This document shows, piece after piece, positions 50,105 to 60,408 of a stretch of DNA of 64,000 nt; position 1 is the first letter of the stretch; every line of letters begins with the position of its first letter. Source of the stretch: CAXTSE01 sp035554115 (lineage in GTDB: Bacteria; Actinomycetota; Actinomycetes; Actinomycetales; Microbacteriaceae); NCBI GenBank assembly GCA_035554115.1, contig DATMIW010000045.1:62001-126000 (forward strand), written 5' to 3'. The notes under the pieces are model-generated. The model saw only the letters and a program-made list of their open reading frames with translations, was not told where the DNA came from and ran no database searches. The position numbers and the translations under genes are program-made.

Positions 50105-53100
50105 TTGTCGTTTGCTCTGCGCCCGTTCGCCGCTCTTCTCGCGGTCCTCGCACTCGTCGCCAGCACACTGACGTTGCCGATTCTTTTTGGCACGACGCAG
50201 ACGGCGACGGCAGCCGGCACGCCGGATATTGCGCTTACCCGCACCGTCGCGGCTCAGACGCTCTACGGCTCGAACGTGTCTGTGCGTCTCACGGCAACGG
50301 CGCCCGATGAGACCCCCAATGTCGACGGCTTCAACCTGACCTTTAGCGACGTTCTGCCCGTCGGGGCGACAATTGCCTTTAGCGATTTTCCGGTAACCCA
50401 AACCATCGCGCAGCTTGACGGAACCACGCTCGTGGTCTGGGAGAACGTGGCGGACCTGCTCGACGGCGCCACCGTCAACCTGAACTACTCCTTCTCCTAT
50501 CCGACGATCACGACGCCGGGATCTCCGTCTGTGCGTTATGACGTCGGCGATTCTTTCGGGGGAACGGCTCATGCCTACGTCAGCACCGATCCCTATATGG
50601 TTCCGAACCCGGCGGCGACGCCGGTCGACGGCAGTGTGTGGGAGGACGTCAGCGGCTCTGATGTCGCCACATCGTCGACGCTTCTGGTTCCGTACCGGGT
50701 CGAGCTCACAGAACTGAACAGCCCGGAAGACGAGTTGCTGCGGGGCGTCCACAACAACGTCACGAGCTATGAGCTGAAGGTCACTAACAACTCGGTGGCC
50801 GCGACCACCGGCCCGGTCGCCGATGTTTATCTTCCGGCAACTCTCGAGTTCCTGGGATGCGGCGGCCCGACCGATAACAGCGCCGGCTCCGAATACAGCG
50901 GAGCTCCGTCACTCGGTTCTGCGGCAGTCGGGTTGTGCGACAGCAGTTACGACGCGTCGGTTGTGACGGTCGACCCCGATGGCGCGGGATCCGCGTTCGG
51001 TTCGGGCGTTTACACGCGCATCCGCTGGACGGGAATCGGGAACCTGACCCCGTCGCAGCTTGTCACGCTGCGTTTTGCCGCGGCAATTCCCTTGCACGCC
51101 AACGTTGACACCGGTGACCCCTCGGAGGCGCTCGCGGTCGCCAACCTCGACAACAACACGGGCGCCGAAGCCGCCGACGAGGCAGCGATCGTGTCGTATG
51201 CCACGGTGACCGCGGATTACCAGGGTGGGCACCCGGTCCCCACGACTTTTGTTGTCGCGGATTCGGACACGGTGACAGCCGAAGACGTGCGCATTCTCAA
51301 GTCCGTCAGCAACGACGCGATCAACCAGACCCAGGGGACAACGTGGACGCTAAAAATCGACACCTCGGAGTACACAGAGTCGACCGGAGCGATCGTCGTT
51401 ACCGACACGATCCCCGATGGCCTGGACTGGGGTAGCTCGTCGGTTACGCCCGATTCGGTCGTAACGAACGGCGACGGCACGATCACCGTGGTGTGGACTC
51501 TGCCCGCGATGGGGACGCAAGACACCGCGCAGCTGACGTACACAACGGTGACGCGCGCCAACTACCGAGTGGGAGGCGAGCCGGTGTCGGCGAACGACAC
51601 CTGGCTCAACACCGTCGATCTCAGCACGAGCACCGTCCTGCGTTCCGGGCCGCTCGGCGATACGACCCGCGCGGTCGAGGCGGTCATCGACCACTCCGAG
51701 GCACGTCAGACCGCGGGCCCCGTGAGCATCAACAAACTCATCGCGTCCCCGGTGGGCGGAGACTGCTCGACAGTCACCACCTGGCTCGAGAATTCGGCTG
51801 CGCCGTTCCACCCGGGCGACACGGTCTGTTTCCGCCTCGACGTCGACTTTCCCGACGAGCTCGACACCGTCGAGTCGCAGATCACCGACTATCTGCCTGC
51901 CGGCTTCTCCCTGGTGGGCGCGCCGGATTACAGTTCCCCGCTTCACGATCTCGGCGACGGCACGGCGCTCAACTACACGATCGATCCGTCCGGCAGGACC
52001 TTGAACTGGTCCAAGGGTGCGGTGGATACCGGCACCTACTTCTCAGTGATCCTCACGACCAAGATCAGCGACATTGCATCCACGCAGACGACGGATGTCG
52101 TGGGCAACCTCATGAAGGTGCGCTACGACAACACCGCCGGCGAGACCTTCCAGTTGCGGGACCTGGCGAACGCCGAACTGACGGCTCCGCTGCTGACGCT
52201 CACAAAAGACGTGATCACCCCGTCGCCCGCCGTTGTGCAGGCCGGCGACCCGATCCTGTATCGGATCACGGTCACCAACACCGGAGGCCAAGACGCGAGC
52301 AACACCGAGGTGCGCGACGTGTTGCCGACAGGCTGGAGCTGCGCCGATTTCGTCTCGAGCATTCCCGCTGCGACCTCCTGCGCCGGCGGGGTGGTGGGCT
52401 GGACGGGGCTCACCGTGCCAGCACTGGGCAGCGTCACCCTCGATGTCACCGCCACGACACCGGTGACTGTCGCTCCCGGCGACAGCTTCACTAACACGGC
52501 CGGTGTGCGCAGCTATGAGGGCGCGACGAACGACACGCCTCAGCTCTACTTCCCGGCGAACAACATCGACGGCACGGTGACACCGAACACGACCCGTGCC
52601 GATGACACGGCGATTGTGACGGTTGCCGGGGCGACCGTTACCAAGACGGCGAGCAGCGTGGCGGAGTCGGGCAACACCTCGGCGACGCAGGCGACGATCG
52701 GCGAGGTTGTCACCTTCACGGTGACGTCGACGATCCCGGCCGGCTCGACCCTCTATGGCTCGCCTGCTGTCACGGACCCGGTGAATGCGCGCTACGCAAT
52801 CGTCGGAACCCCCAGCTACACGCTCGACACCGACGGAGCCGGTCCGGGCGCACCCAGCGCACCCGTTGACGCGGATGTCGCAGGCAGCTCGATCTCGATT
52901 CCGCTCGGACTGGTAGACGGCGGCAGCGCCACGACCTACGTCAACGCGACCGGATCCGGCGACGACGTGTTCGTGCTCACCTACCAGGCGCGGGTTCTCG
53001 ACGTGGCGAGCAACGCTCGCGCGACAAACACCGCGATTCCCAACACCGGGACCCTGTCGTGGCAGAGCGCTGCGGGCACGGCTCGCACCGCATCCGCCTC

Positions 53101-56100
53101 CGCGAACATGTCGATAGTCGAGCCGAACCTAACTCTGACAAAGACCAGCGACCACGATGGCACCGGCATCGTTCAGGCCGACGACATCGTCGTCTACACA
53201 ATTACGGCAGGCAACAGCGGCACGCGGTCGTCGATGGCTCATGAAGTCGACGTGACAGACACCGTGCCGGCCCAACTCATCCCGCTGAAAGCCGGAGACG
53301 TCCCCGCCAACGACGGCGACACATTGATCGGTGGCGGCGTCTGGAACTCGACAACCCGTGTCATCACCTTCCCGCAGATTGCCACCATCGCGGTGAACGG
53401 CACGAGTGTCATGACCTACCGCGCTCAGGTCACGAATCCGATTCTCGTCACGGGGCCGATCGTGAACTCCGTGCGCGCGACAACGAGTTCCCTCACGGGC
53501 GCCGCGACGGGCGAGCGTGACTCCACGTCGCCCAATGGCGACACCGTGGGTGATGGCGTCACAGTCGGCGACGGGTACATACGCACAGCGAATCGTTCGC
53601 TGAGTGGGCCCGCCATGACACTGGACAAGTCCGCATCGCCGACCCTGCGCACGGCCGGTGAGCTCGTCACCTATACGCTGACCGTCGGTGTTCCTGCGGG
53701 AGTGTTCGCCAATGACGTGACGATCCTCGACTCACTTCCGGCCGGTGTCCGTTTCCACGGCACCCCGATCACGGTTTCCTGTGATCAGGCGGGTGGCCCC
53801 TGCTCCCCTGCAATCGGGGCTCAGGTCATCGGCACGCCTACGTCGAGTGACACCACCATCGGCTTCTTCCTCGGCGACTACGCCGAAGCATCTCAGGCTC
53901 GCACTGTCACGATCACCTACGAAGGCATTGTGACGGTCCCCGCAGCGAGTGGCGCCCAGGTCAACTCGGCGCGCATCTACTCGAACGCTGTCGACACCCT
54001 GGGTACTCCCGCGACACCGCCGCCGGCTGGCAGCTTCACCCAGCCTGGAGCGACCGACACCGCGAGCATTACGGTGCAGCGTCCGCAGATCGCGCTGAAC
54101 AAGAGCGTCAACGGGGTCGATTCCACTCGCGCCAAGCCCGGCCAGGTGCTGCACTACACGGTGGCCCTCACCAACACGGGCACGTCTCCGGCCTACGACC
54201 TGACGATCACCGACACTCCGGATGCCGACCTCACGAACTACACACCGGTCTCGATGCCCGGCGTCACGGCCGTCGACACCGACCCGTCGGATGCGACCTT
54301 GAGCTGGACATATGCCGGACCCCTTGCCGTCGGTGCGACAGTCACTCTTGCGTACGACCTGACCGCGCCCGCTGGATTCACCGAGGCCGATGAGGTCGTC
54401 GGCGGGCCAGAGCTCAGCAACACGGCCGATGTGCCGAGCTACTTCGGGGTGCCGTCGGCCTCCCGTGTGCTACCCCCGTCTTCGTACGCCGAGTACAACG
54501 ACGTCACCGCCGACCAGGTGGACGTTGAGCTCGACCTCGCGTCGATCGGTGATCGCATTTGGCATGACGTGGACGGCGATGGCGTGCAGGATGCCGGCGA
54601 GCCCGGACTCGTGGGCGTCGAGGTGACGGTGCGATACGCCGGTGCGGACGCCGTGTTCGGCAACGGCGATGACGAGGTCGTCATCACCACCACGAATGCT
54701 GCAGGTGACTACCTGGTGTCGAACCTGCCTGGTGGCAGCTACCGCGTCACCGTCGACACGGCAGACCTGCCAGCCGGCATGACCCCGAGCTTCGACCTCG
54801 ACGGAACCGCCAGCGCGAACCAGTGGCAGGGTGCACTCGCGCAGAATGGCGCCCCGCGCAACGTCGACTTCGGCTACACCGGCACCGGCTCGATCGGTGA
54901 CCTCGTGTGGTTCGACCAGAACGTAAACGGCGCGCGAGATGCGACAGAGCCCGGCTTGGCGGGCCGCACGGTCACCATCGTTTGGGGTGGGCCGAACGGC
55001 AGCAGCCTGGCCACCGGATCCGACAACATCACCTACACGACGACCACCGCAGCAGATGGCACCTACCTAATCAGCCGTCTTCCGGCGGGCAACTATTCGG
55101 TGACCATCAGCGGGATGCCGACCGGCTTCACCTCTGTGAAGGACCCGGATGTCGTCGCTGACGGTACCGCTGTCACGACCCTCACCGCCGGTCAGAATCG
55201 TACGGATCAGGACTTCGGCTACGCCGGCACCGGATCCATCGGCGACACGGTCTGGATCGACCGCAACGCAGACGGCAGCTTCGACACGGCCGGTGTAACA
55301 CCCGAGCAGGGTGTCTCGGGTGCCACTGTCGTGCTCGACTGGTATGGCATCGGCGGCACCACAGGCGACCCCGTCGTCGCCACGTTCACCGCCACAACTG
55401 ACACCAACGGCGTCTACGGATTCGGCAACCTCGTGCCCGGCAGCTACCTCGTGCGGGTGACGGGGGGACTCCCGGCCGCGGCATCGAACACCCACGACCT
55501 CGACGGCAACAAGAACTCGCAGACCCCTGTAGCCCTCTCGGATGGCGAGGTCGTGACGGACGCCGACTTCGGCTATGACGGCACGGCCGCGCTCGGCCAA
55601 CTCGTCTGGTGGGATCTCGACGGCAACGGCGTACAGGATGCCGGCGAACCGGGTCTCGCCGGTGTCGACATCACCGCGCTCTACTACGGGCCGGATGACC
55701 TTCCCGGCACGATCGATGACCGCACCTTCACGACAACAACTGTCGCCGACGGCACCTGGAGCATCCCGGATGTCCCGCTCGGCAGCTACCGGGTGACAGT
55801 TGATTCCTCGACGCTCCCGGCCGGGTTCGGCCCGAGCTTCGACGCCGACGGCACCGGCACACCGCACACCAGCGTCGTAACGATCACCGGCGCGAACCTC
55901 ACGCAGAACTTCGGCTACCGCGGATCCCGTTCCCTCGGTGACCTTGTGTGGCTCGACGCCGACGCGGATGGCGTTCAGCAGGCAGGCAGCGAGCCCGGTC
56001 TCGGCGGAGTGACAGTCGAACTCGACTGGAGCGGACCGGATGGCGCGCTCGGCGGCGGGGACGATCTGACGCTGTCGACGGTGACCGATGCCTCCGGCGC

Positions 56101-58435
56101 CTACTCCTTCATCGGATTGCCGGCCGGGGACTACCGGGCGCGAGTCGTCACGGCGACGCTGCCCGCGGCATCCCTCGGGGCCGTTTCCGACCTGCAGGGC
56201 GCGACGACTGACGCGAGCGCCGACCTCACGCTCGGAGCTTCGCGCAGCGATGTCGACTTCGGCTTCCGCGGCGACGCCTCAATCGGCACGACGATCTGGC
56301 ACGACCGCAACGGCGACGGGATCGTCTCTGGCGACGAATCCGGCATCCCGGGCGTCACCGTGACCGGACTGTGGGCGGGGCGCGACGGTGCCCTGGGCAC
56401 CGCCGACGACGTGACCCTCACGACAACGACCGACGTGAATGGTGCCTATCTCTTCGAGCACCTGCCCGCGGGCGACTGGCGCATCGTCGTCGATCTGACG
56501 ACCCTGCCGTCCGGTCTCGACGACCCGACATCAGAAGAAGACGGTGTGCTCGACGGCATTGATGACTTCACCTTGGGCGCGAGCTCTGCCCACCACACGG
56601 CCGACTTCGGCTACCGCGGCGCCGGTTCGCTCGGCGACCGGATCTGGCTCGACCGCAACGCCGACGGCGTGCAGGATGCGGGCGAGCCCGGCATCGTGGG
56701 GCAGCCTGTGACGGTCGTATGGGCAGGTCGCGATGGCCTGTTCGACGGTGTTGGCGACGAGACCTGGACGACGACAACGGGCGCGGATGGCGCTTGGGGA
56801 GTAGGCGAGCTGCCGGACGGCGACTTCCGAGTGACGGTCACCGCGGGCATCGCCGCAGCGGCGACCGTGAGCGGCGATCCCGATGCCACGCTCGATGGCA
56901 CCAGCACCGTGTCGCTCACTCCTGTGGCACGCGTCCTGACGACGGCCGACTTCGGCTTCACCGGCGCGAACACGATCGGTGACACCGTCTGGTGGGACGA
57001 GAACAGCGATGGCGTTGTCGACCCGGCCGAGCTCGGACTCCCGGGCGTTACCGTCCAGGCGCGCTGGTTCGGCGTGGATGGCACGCCCGATAACGCCGAC
57101 GACCTTGTTTTTACGAGCGTCACGGGCGCCTCCGGAATCTGGGGCATCGCGGGTCTGCCCGACGGCGACTACCGCGTGTCCGTCGTTTCCGGCGTCCCGT
57201 CCGGGCTCACCTCGGTGAGTGATCCGGATGCGGGAACCGCCGACGGCGTCGACCTCCTGTCCCTGCCCACCGCGACGGCAACGCCGACCGTCGAGCTGGG
57301 TGAAGACTTCGGCTTCGCCGGGTCCGGTGTGATCGGCGATCGCATCTGGATGGACCTCGACGGCGACGGCACCCTCGACGCGGGCGAGCCCGGCATCCCC
57401 TCGGTGGATGTCACGCTTAGCTGGGCGGGAATCGACGGCACGCTCGGCACGGCCGACGATCGCGTGTGGACCACAGCGACCGACGCGACGGGCACGTACG
57501 GGTTCACGGGCCTCCCGGCCGGTGTGTTCCGCGTCGACCTGGGACCGCTGCAGGCGGACCTGTTCCCGACAGCAGATCCGGATGGGGGAGCCGCCGACAG
57601 CGCTCAGCTGAGCCTTGCGCCCGGGGAATCGAACCTCGCGCAGGACTTTGGGTATGTGGGCGACCCGTCGATCGGCGACCGGGTCTTCATCGACTTCGAC
57701 GGCGACGGCATTGCCGGGCCTCTTGAGCCGGGTGTCGCCGGCGTCACCCTGACGGTGCGCCTGGCGGGGGCAGACCTGCTTCTCGACACCCCGGACGACG
57801 TCGTCATCACAACTGTCACCGATGCCGCCGGCGACTGGTTCGTCACGGGCCTGCCCGCTGGACTGACGCGCGTCAGCTATGACCCGTCATTGCTCGATCC
57901 CGGTCTCGTGCCCTGGAGCGACCGCGATGGCGGCGATTTTGCCGAGACGACACTGACGCTGCTCCCGACCGACGCGCTTGACGATGTCGATTTCGGCATC
58001 GTGGGTGACGCGACTCTTACGGGTGAGGTGTTCGACGATGCCAACGCCAATGGCAGCCGTGATGCGGGGGAACAGGGAGTTCCGAACGTTGATCTCGTTA
58101 TCGACTGGGACGGGCCGAGCGGCCACACCTTGCTCACCGTGACGACCGATGCGTCCGGTGCGTGGAACCTAGGACGCCTGCCCACGGGGCCCTATACGAC
58201 AACAATCGTGGCGTCGACGATCCCCGCGGGGTATCGCATTACGACGCGCTCGCTGCAGCTCGACACTCTCGCGGTGGCCGACTCGGGATTCGTCGTGATG
58301 GGCATTAGCTCGCAGCCACTGGCCTTCACGGGCAGTGAGTTCAGGACACCGTTGCTGGTAGCGCTGGCGTTGCTCTTGGCTGGTCTCGCACTGGTATTCA
58401 CTGCGCGCCTGCGGATGCGTCGTAACGCTTCTTGA
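50105..58435 (+). CDS. Giant wall-anchored surface protein (DUF11 and SdrD-B repeats, LAFTG sorting signal)
   Basis: The product is about 2776 aa. Signal peptide: residues 1-37 (ending TQTATAA). Residues ~40-1470 form about eight DUF11-type beta domains (for example LTLTKDVITPSPAVVQAGDPILYRITVTN). From residue ~1480 come eleven SdrD-B-type repeats of about 115 aa, most starting SIGDxVWxDxNxDGxxDxGEPG, each with a DxDxDG calcium-binding-like loop. The end has a sortase signal L-A-F-T-G (2739-2743), a helix and RMRRN. LAxTG suggests class E sortase. TTG at 50105 is chosen for the signal peptide and GGAG; TTG at 49988 is the alternative. Confidence 0.85.
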   Translation: MSFALRPFAALLAVLALVASTLTLPILFGTTQTATAAGTPDIALTRTVAAQTLYGSNVSVRLTATAPDETPNVDGFNLTFSDVLPVGATIAFSDFPVTQTIAQLDGTTLVVWENVADLLDGATVNLNYSFSYPTITTPGSPSVRYDVGDSFGGTAHAYVSTDPYMVPNPAATPVDGSVWEDVSGSDVATSSTLLVPYRVELTELNSPEDELLRGVHNNVTSYELKVTNNSVAATTGPVADVYLPATLEFLGCGGPTDNSAGSEYSGAPSLGSAAVGLCDSSYDASVVTVDPDGAGSAFGSGVYTRIRWTGIGNLTPSQLVTLRFAAAIPLHANVDTGDPSEALAVANLDNNTGAEAADEAAIVSYATVTADYQGGHPVPTTFVVADSDTVTAEDVRILKSVSNDAINQTQGTTWTLKIDTSEYTESTGAIVVTDTIPDGLDWGSSSVTPDSVVTNGDGTITVVWTLPAMGTQDTAQLTYTTVTRANYRVGGEPVSANDTWLNTVDLSTSTVLRSGPLGDTTRAVEAVIDHSEARQTAGPVSINKLIASPVGGDCSTVTTWLENSAAPFHPGDTVCFRLDVDFPDELDTVESQITDYLPAGFSLVGAPDYSSPLHDLGDGTALNYTIDPSGRTLNWSKGAVDTGTYFSVILTTKISDIASTQTTDVVGNLMKVRYDNTAGETFQLRDLANAELTAPLLTLTKDVITPSPAVVQAGDPILYRITVTNTGGQDASNTEVRDVLPTGWSCADFVSSIPAATSCAGGVVGWTGLTVPALGSVTLDVTATTPVTVAPGDSFTNTAGVRSYEGATNDTPQLYFPANNIDGTVTPNTTRADDTAIVTVAGATVTKTASSVAESGNTSATQATIGEVVTFTVTSTIPAGSTLYGSPAVTDPVNARYAIVGTPSYTLDTDGAGPGAPSAPVDADVAGSSISIPLGLVDGGSATTYVNATGSGDDVFVLTYQARVLDVASNARATNTAIPNTGTLSWQSAAGTARTASASANMSIVEPNLTLTKTSDHDGTGIVQADDIVVYTITAGNSGTRSSMAHEVDVTDTVPAQLIPLKAGDVPANDGDTLIGGGVWNSTTRVITFPQIATIAVNGTSVMTYRAQVTNPILVTGPIVNSVRATTSSLTGAATGERDSTSPNGDTVGDGVTVGDGYIRTANRSLSGPAMTLDKSASPTLRTAGELVTYTLTVGVPAGVFANDVTILDSLPAGVRFHGTPITVSCDQAGGPCSPAIGAQVIGTPTSSDTTIGFFLGDYAEASQARTVTITYEGIVTVPAASGAQVNSARIYSNAVDTLGTPATPPPAGSFTQPGATDTASITVQRPQIALNKSVNGVDSTRAKPGQVLHYTVALTNTGTSPAYDLTITDTPDADLTNYTPVSMPGVTAVDTDPSDATLSWTYAGPLAVGATVTLAYDLTAPAGFTEADEVVGGPELSNTADVPSYFGVPSASRVLPPSSYAEYNDVTADQVDVELDLASIGDRIWHDVDGDGVQDAGEPGLVGVEVTVRYAGADAVFGNGDDEVVITTTNAAGDYLVSNLPGGSYRVTVDTADLPAGMTPSFDLDGTASANQWQGALAQNGAPRNVDFGYTGTGSIGDLVWFDQNVNGARDATEPGLAGRTVTIVWGGPNGSSLATGSDNITYTTTTAADGTYLISRLPAGNYSVTISGMPTGFTSVKDPDVVADGTAVTTLTAGQNRTDQDFGYAGTGSIGDTVWIDRNADGSFDTAGVTPEQGVSGATVVLDWYGIGGTTGDPVVATFTATTDTNGVYGFGNLVPGSYLVRVTGGLPAAASNTHDLDGNKNSQTPVALSDGEVVTDADFGYDGTAALGQLVWWDLDGNGVQDAGEPGLAGVDITALYYGPDDLPGTIDDRTFTTTTVADGTWSIPDVPLGSYRVTVDSSTLPAGFGPSFDADGTGTPHTSVVTITGANLTQNFGYRGSRSLGDLVWLDADADGVQQAGSEPGLGGVTVELDWSGPDGALGGGDDLTLSTVTDASGAYSFIGLPAGDYRARVVTATLPAASLGAVSDLQGATTDASADLTLGASRSDVDFGFRGDASIGTTIWHDRNGDGIVSGDESGIPGVTVTGLWAGRDGALGTADDVTLTTTTDVNGAYLFEHLPAGDWRIVVDLTTLPSGLDDPTSEEDGVLDGIDDFTLGASSAHHTADFGYRGAGSLGDRIWLDRNADGVQDAGEPGIVGQPVTVVWAGRDGLFDGVGDETWTTTTGADGAWGVGELPDGDFRVTVTAGIAAAATVSGDPDATLDGTSTVSLTPVARVLTTADFGFTGANTIGDTVWWDENSDGVVDPAELGLPGVTVQARWFGVDGTPDNADDLVFTSVTGASGIWGIAGLPDGDYRVSVVSGVPSGLTSVSDPDAGTADGVDLLSLPTATATPTVELGEDFGFAGSGVIGDRIWMDLDGDGTLDAGEPGIPSVDVTLSWAGIDGTLGTADDRVWTTATDATGTYGFTGLPAGVFRVDLGPLQADLFPTADPDGGAADSAQLSLAPGESNLAQDFGYVGDPSIGDRVFIDFDGDGIAGPLEPGVAGVTLTVRLAGADLLLDTPDDVVITTVTDAAGDWFVTGLPAGLTRVSYDPSLLDPGLVPWSDRDGGDFAETTLTLLPTDALDDVDFGIVGDATLTGEVFDDANANGSRDAGEQGVPNVDLVIDWDGPSGHTLLTVTTDASGAWNLGRLPTGPYTTTIVASTIPAGYRITTRSLQLDTLAVADSGFVVMGISSQPLAFTGSEFRTPLLVALALLLAGLALVFTARLRMRRNAS

Positions 58436-58451
58436 GTCGGTCAGACTCAAG
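58431..58451. promoter_or_regulatory. HAIR operator 1 (HspR site), perfect
   Basis: CTTGAGT (58431-58437), seven bases, ACTCAAG (58445-58451) is the exact HspR-associated inverted repeat. It contains the stop codon of the adhesin gene. Confidence 0.93.
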
Positions 58452-58466
58452 TTTTTGGCAAAAAAC

Positions 58467-58494
58467 TTGACAGCGCCAAGTCGCGCCATAAACT
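58467..58494 (+). promoter_or_regulatory. dnaK promoter
   Basis: TTGACA (58467-58472), 16-bp spacer, TAAACT (58489-58494). It lies between the two HAIR sites; the -10 box overlaps the second. Confidence 0.8.
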
Positions 58495-58513
58495 TGATAT
58501 GGCCCGACTCAAG
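58493..58513. promoter_or_regulatory. HAIR operator 2 (HspR site)
   Basis: CTTGATA (58493-58499), seven bases, ACTCAAG (58507-58513). One half is perfect; the other differs in two of seven positions. It covers the expected start point of dnaK transcription. Confidence 0.85.
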
Positions 58514-58546
58514 GCGGGCGCAGCCGAATCAAGGAGCACCATACAC

Positions 58547-60406
58547 ATGGCCCGTGCAGTTGGAATCGACCTGGGAACCACCAACTCGGTAGTTGCCGTT
58601 CTCGAGGGTGGGGAACCCACAGTTATCGCGAACGCTGAAGGCTTCCGCACAACCCCGTCGATCGTGGCGTTCACGAAAGATGGCGAAGTTCTGGTGGGTG
58701 AGACCGCCAAGCGTCAGGCCGTCACGAACGTCGATCGCACCATCGCCTCCGTCAAGCGTCATATGGGCACCGACTGGAAGCACGAGATCGACGGCAAGAA
58801 GTTCACGCCGCAAGAGCTCTCGGCGCGCATCCTCGGCAAGCTCAAGCGCGACGCCGAGCAGTACCTCGGCGAAGACGTGACAGATGCCGTCATCACCGTT
58901 CCCGCTTACTTCAACGACGCCGAGCGTCAGGCCACAAAAGAAGCGGGCGAGATCGCGGGCCTCAATGTGCTGCGCATCATCAACGAGCCGACAGCCGCGG
59001 CACTTGCCTATGGCCTCGACAAGGGCAAAGAAGACGAGCTCATCCTGGTCTTCGACCTCGGTGGCGGTACCTTCGACGTCTCGCTTCTCGAAGTAGGTAA
59101 AGACGACGACTTCAGCACCATCCAGGTGCGCGCGACGGCCGGTGACAACCGCCTCGGCGGCGACGACTGGGACCAGCGAGTTGTCGAGCACCTCATCAAG
59201 AAGTTCAAAGAGACGACCGGCGTTGACGTGTCGAAAGACAAGATCGCCCTGCAGCGTCTGAAGGAAGCGGCTGAACAGGCCAAGAAAGAGCTCAGCTCGG
59301 GGCTCAGCGCCAGCATCCAGCTGCCCTACCTCTCGCTCACCGAGAACGGCCCGGCCAACCTCGACGAGACTCTCACCCGCGCGCAGTTCGAGCAGATGAC
59401 GAGCGACCTGCTCGATCGCACCAAGAAGCCGTTCCACGATGTGATCAAGGAAGCCGGAGTCAAGGTCAGCGACATTTCTCACGTCGTGCTTGTCGGTGGG
59501 TCGACTCGTATGCCGGCCGTGGCGGCTCTCGTCACACAGCTCACTGGTGGTCAGGCTCCCAACAAGGGCGTGAACCCGGATGAAGTTGTCGCCGTGGGCG
59601 CTGCCCTCCAGGCTGGAGTGCTGCGCGGCGAGCGCAAGGACGTGCTGCTCATCGACGTCACCCCGCTGAGTCTCGGCATTGAGACCAAGGGCGGCATCAT
59701 GACCAAGCTCATCGAGCGCAACACGGCCATTCCGACCAAGCGCAGTGAGACCTTCACCACCGCCGACGACAACCAGCCGTCGGTCGCCATCCAGGTCTTC
59801 CAGGGTGAGCGGGAGTTCACGCGCGACAACAAGCCGCTCGGCACCTTCGAGCTCACGGGTATCGCCCCGGCACCGCGCGGGGTCCCGCAGGTCGAGGTCA
59901 CCTTCGACATCGACGCGAACGGTATCGTCCACGTGTCCGCCAAGGACAAGGGCACCGGCAAGGAGCAGTCGATGACGATCACCGGCGGCTCGTCGCTGCC
60001 GAAAGAGGACATCGAGCGCATGGTGCGCGAGGCCGAAGAGCACGCCGCAGAAGACAAGGCGCGTCGCGAAACTGCCGAATTGCGCAACAGCGCCGAGCAG
60101 CTCGCGTACTCGATCGACAAGCTGATCAAGGACAACGACGACAAGCTGCCCGAGGATGTGAAGACCGAGGTTCAGGCCGACGTCGATGCCCTCAAGACGG
60201 CACTGCAGTCGGAAGACGATGCAGCGGTCTCGGCCGCCTTCGAGAAGCTCGGCCAGTCGCAGACCAAGCTCGGTGAAGCGATCTACGCGAGCACCGAGAC
60301 CGCCTCGAACGAGGCTCCGGCCGAAGGCGAACCGGCGGCTCAAGGCTCCGATGAGGACATCGTCGATGCCGAACTCGTGGAAGACGACGAGGAGCCCAAG
60401 AAGTAA
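58547..60406 (+). CDS. dnaK: Chaperone DnaK (Hsp70)
   Basis: DnaK refolds proteins using ATP. The product is 619 aa, the actinobacterial length. Signatures: ARAVGIDLGTTNSVVAVLEG at the N-terminus, VFDLGGGTFDVSLLEVG, VVLVGGSTRMPAV and VLLIDVTPLSLGIETKGG. The C-terminal lid ends with an acidic tail (EDIVDAELVEDDEEPKK). ATG at 58547 follows AAGGAG; an in-frame extension upstream would run into the operator. First gene of dnaK-grpE-dnaJ-hspR-clpB. Confidence 0.98.
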   Translation: MARAVGIDLGTTNSVVAVLEGGEPTVIANAEGFRTTPSIVAFTKDGEVLVGETAKRQAVTNVDRTIASVKRHMGTDWKHEIDGKKFTPQELSARILGKLKRDAEQYLGEDVTDAVITVPAYFNDAERQATKEAGEIAGLNVLRIINEPTAAALAYGLDKGKEDELILVFDLGGGTFDVSLLEVGKDDDFSTIQVRATAGDNRLGGDDWDQRVVEHLIKKFKETTGVDVSKDKIALQRLKEAAEQAKKELSSGLSASIQLPYLSLTENGPANLDETLTRAQFEQMTSDLLDRTKKPFHDVIKEAGVKVSDISHVVLVGGSTRMPAVAALVTQLTGGQAPNKGVNPDEVVAVGAALQAGVLRGERKDVLLIDVTPLSLGIETKGGIMTKLIERNTAIPTKRSETFTTADDNQPSVAIQVFQGEREFTRDNKPLGTFELTGIAPAPRGVPQVEVTFDIDANGIVHVSAKDKGTGKEQSMTITGGSSLPKEDIERMVREAEEHAAEDKARRETAELRNSAEQLAYSIDKLIKDNDDKLPEDVKTEVQADVDALKTALQSEDDAAVSAAFEKLGQSQTKLGEAIYASTETASNEAPAEGEPAAQGSDEDIVDAELVEDDEEPKK

Positions 60407-60408
60407 TC

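Noticed and set aside
48574..50310. 578-codon open frame antisense to the transporter gene
   Set aside because: Same artefact: no recognisable domain, biased composition, while the opposite strand encodes a clear 12-helix transporter.
54542..58270. Regular ~345-bp repeats that could be mistaken for tandem DNA repeats or an array
   Set aside because: They are diverged protein-coding B domains in one frame; there are no short identical repeats with unique spacers, so it is not CRISPR.
58529..60343. 604-codon open frame antisense to dnaK
   Set aside because: It is the mirror of a highly conserved, codon-biased gene. Long antisense frames opposite dnaK are a known artefact in GC-rich genomes, and the product is low-complexity with no family features.
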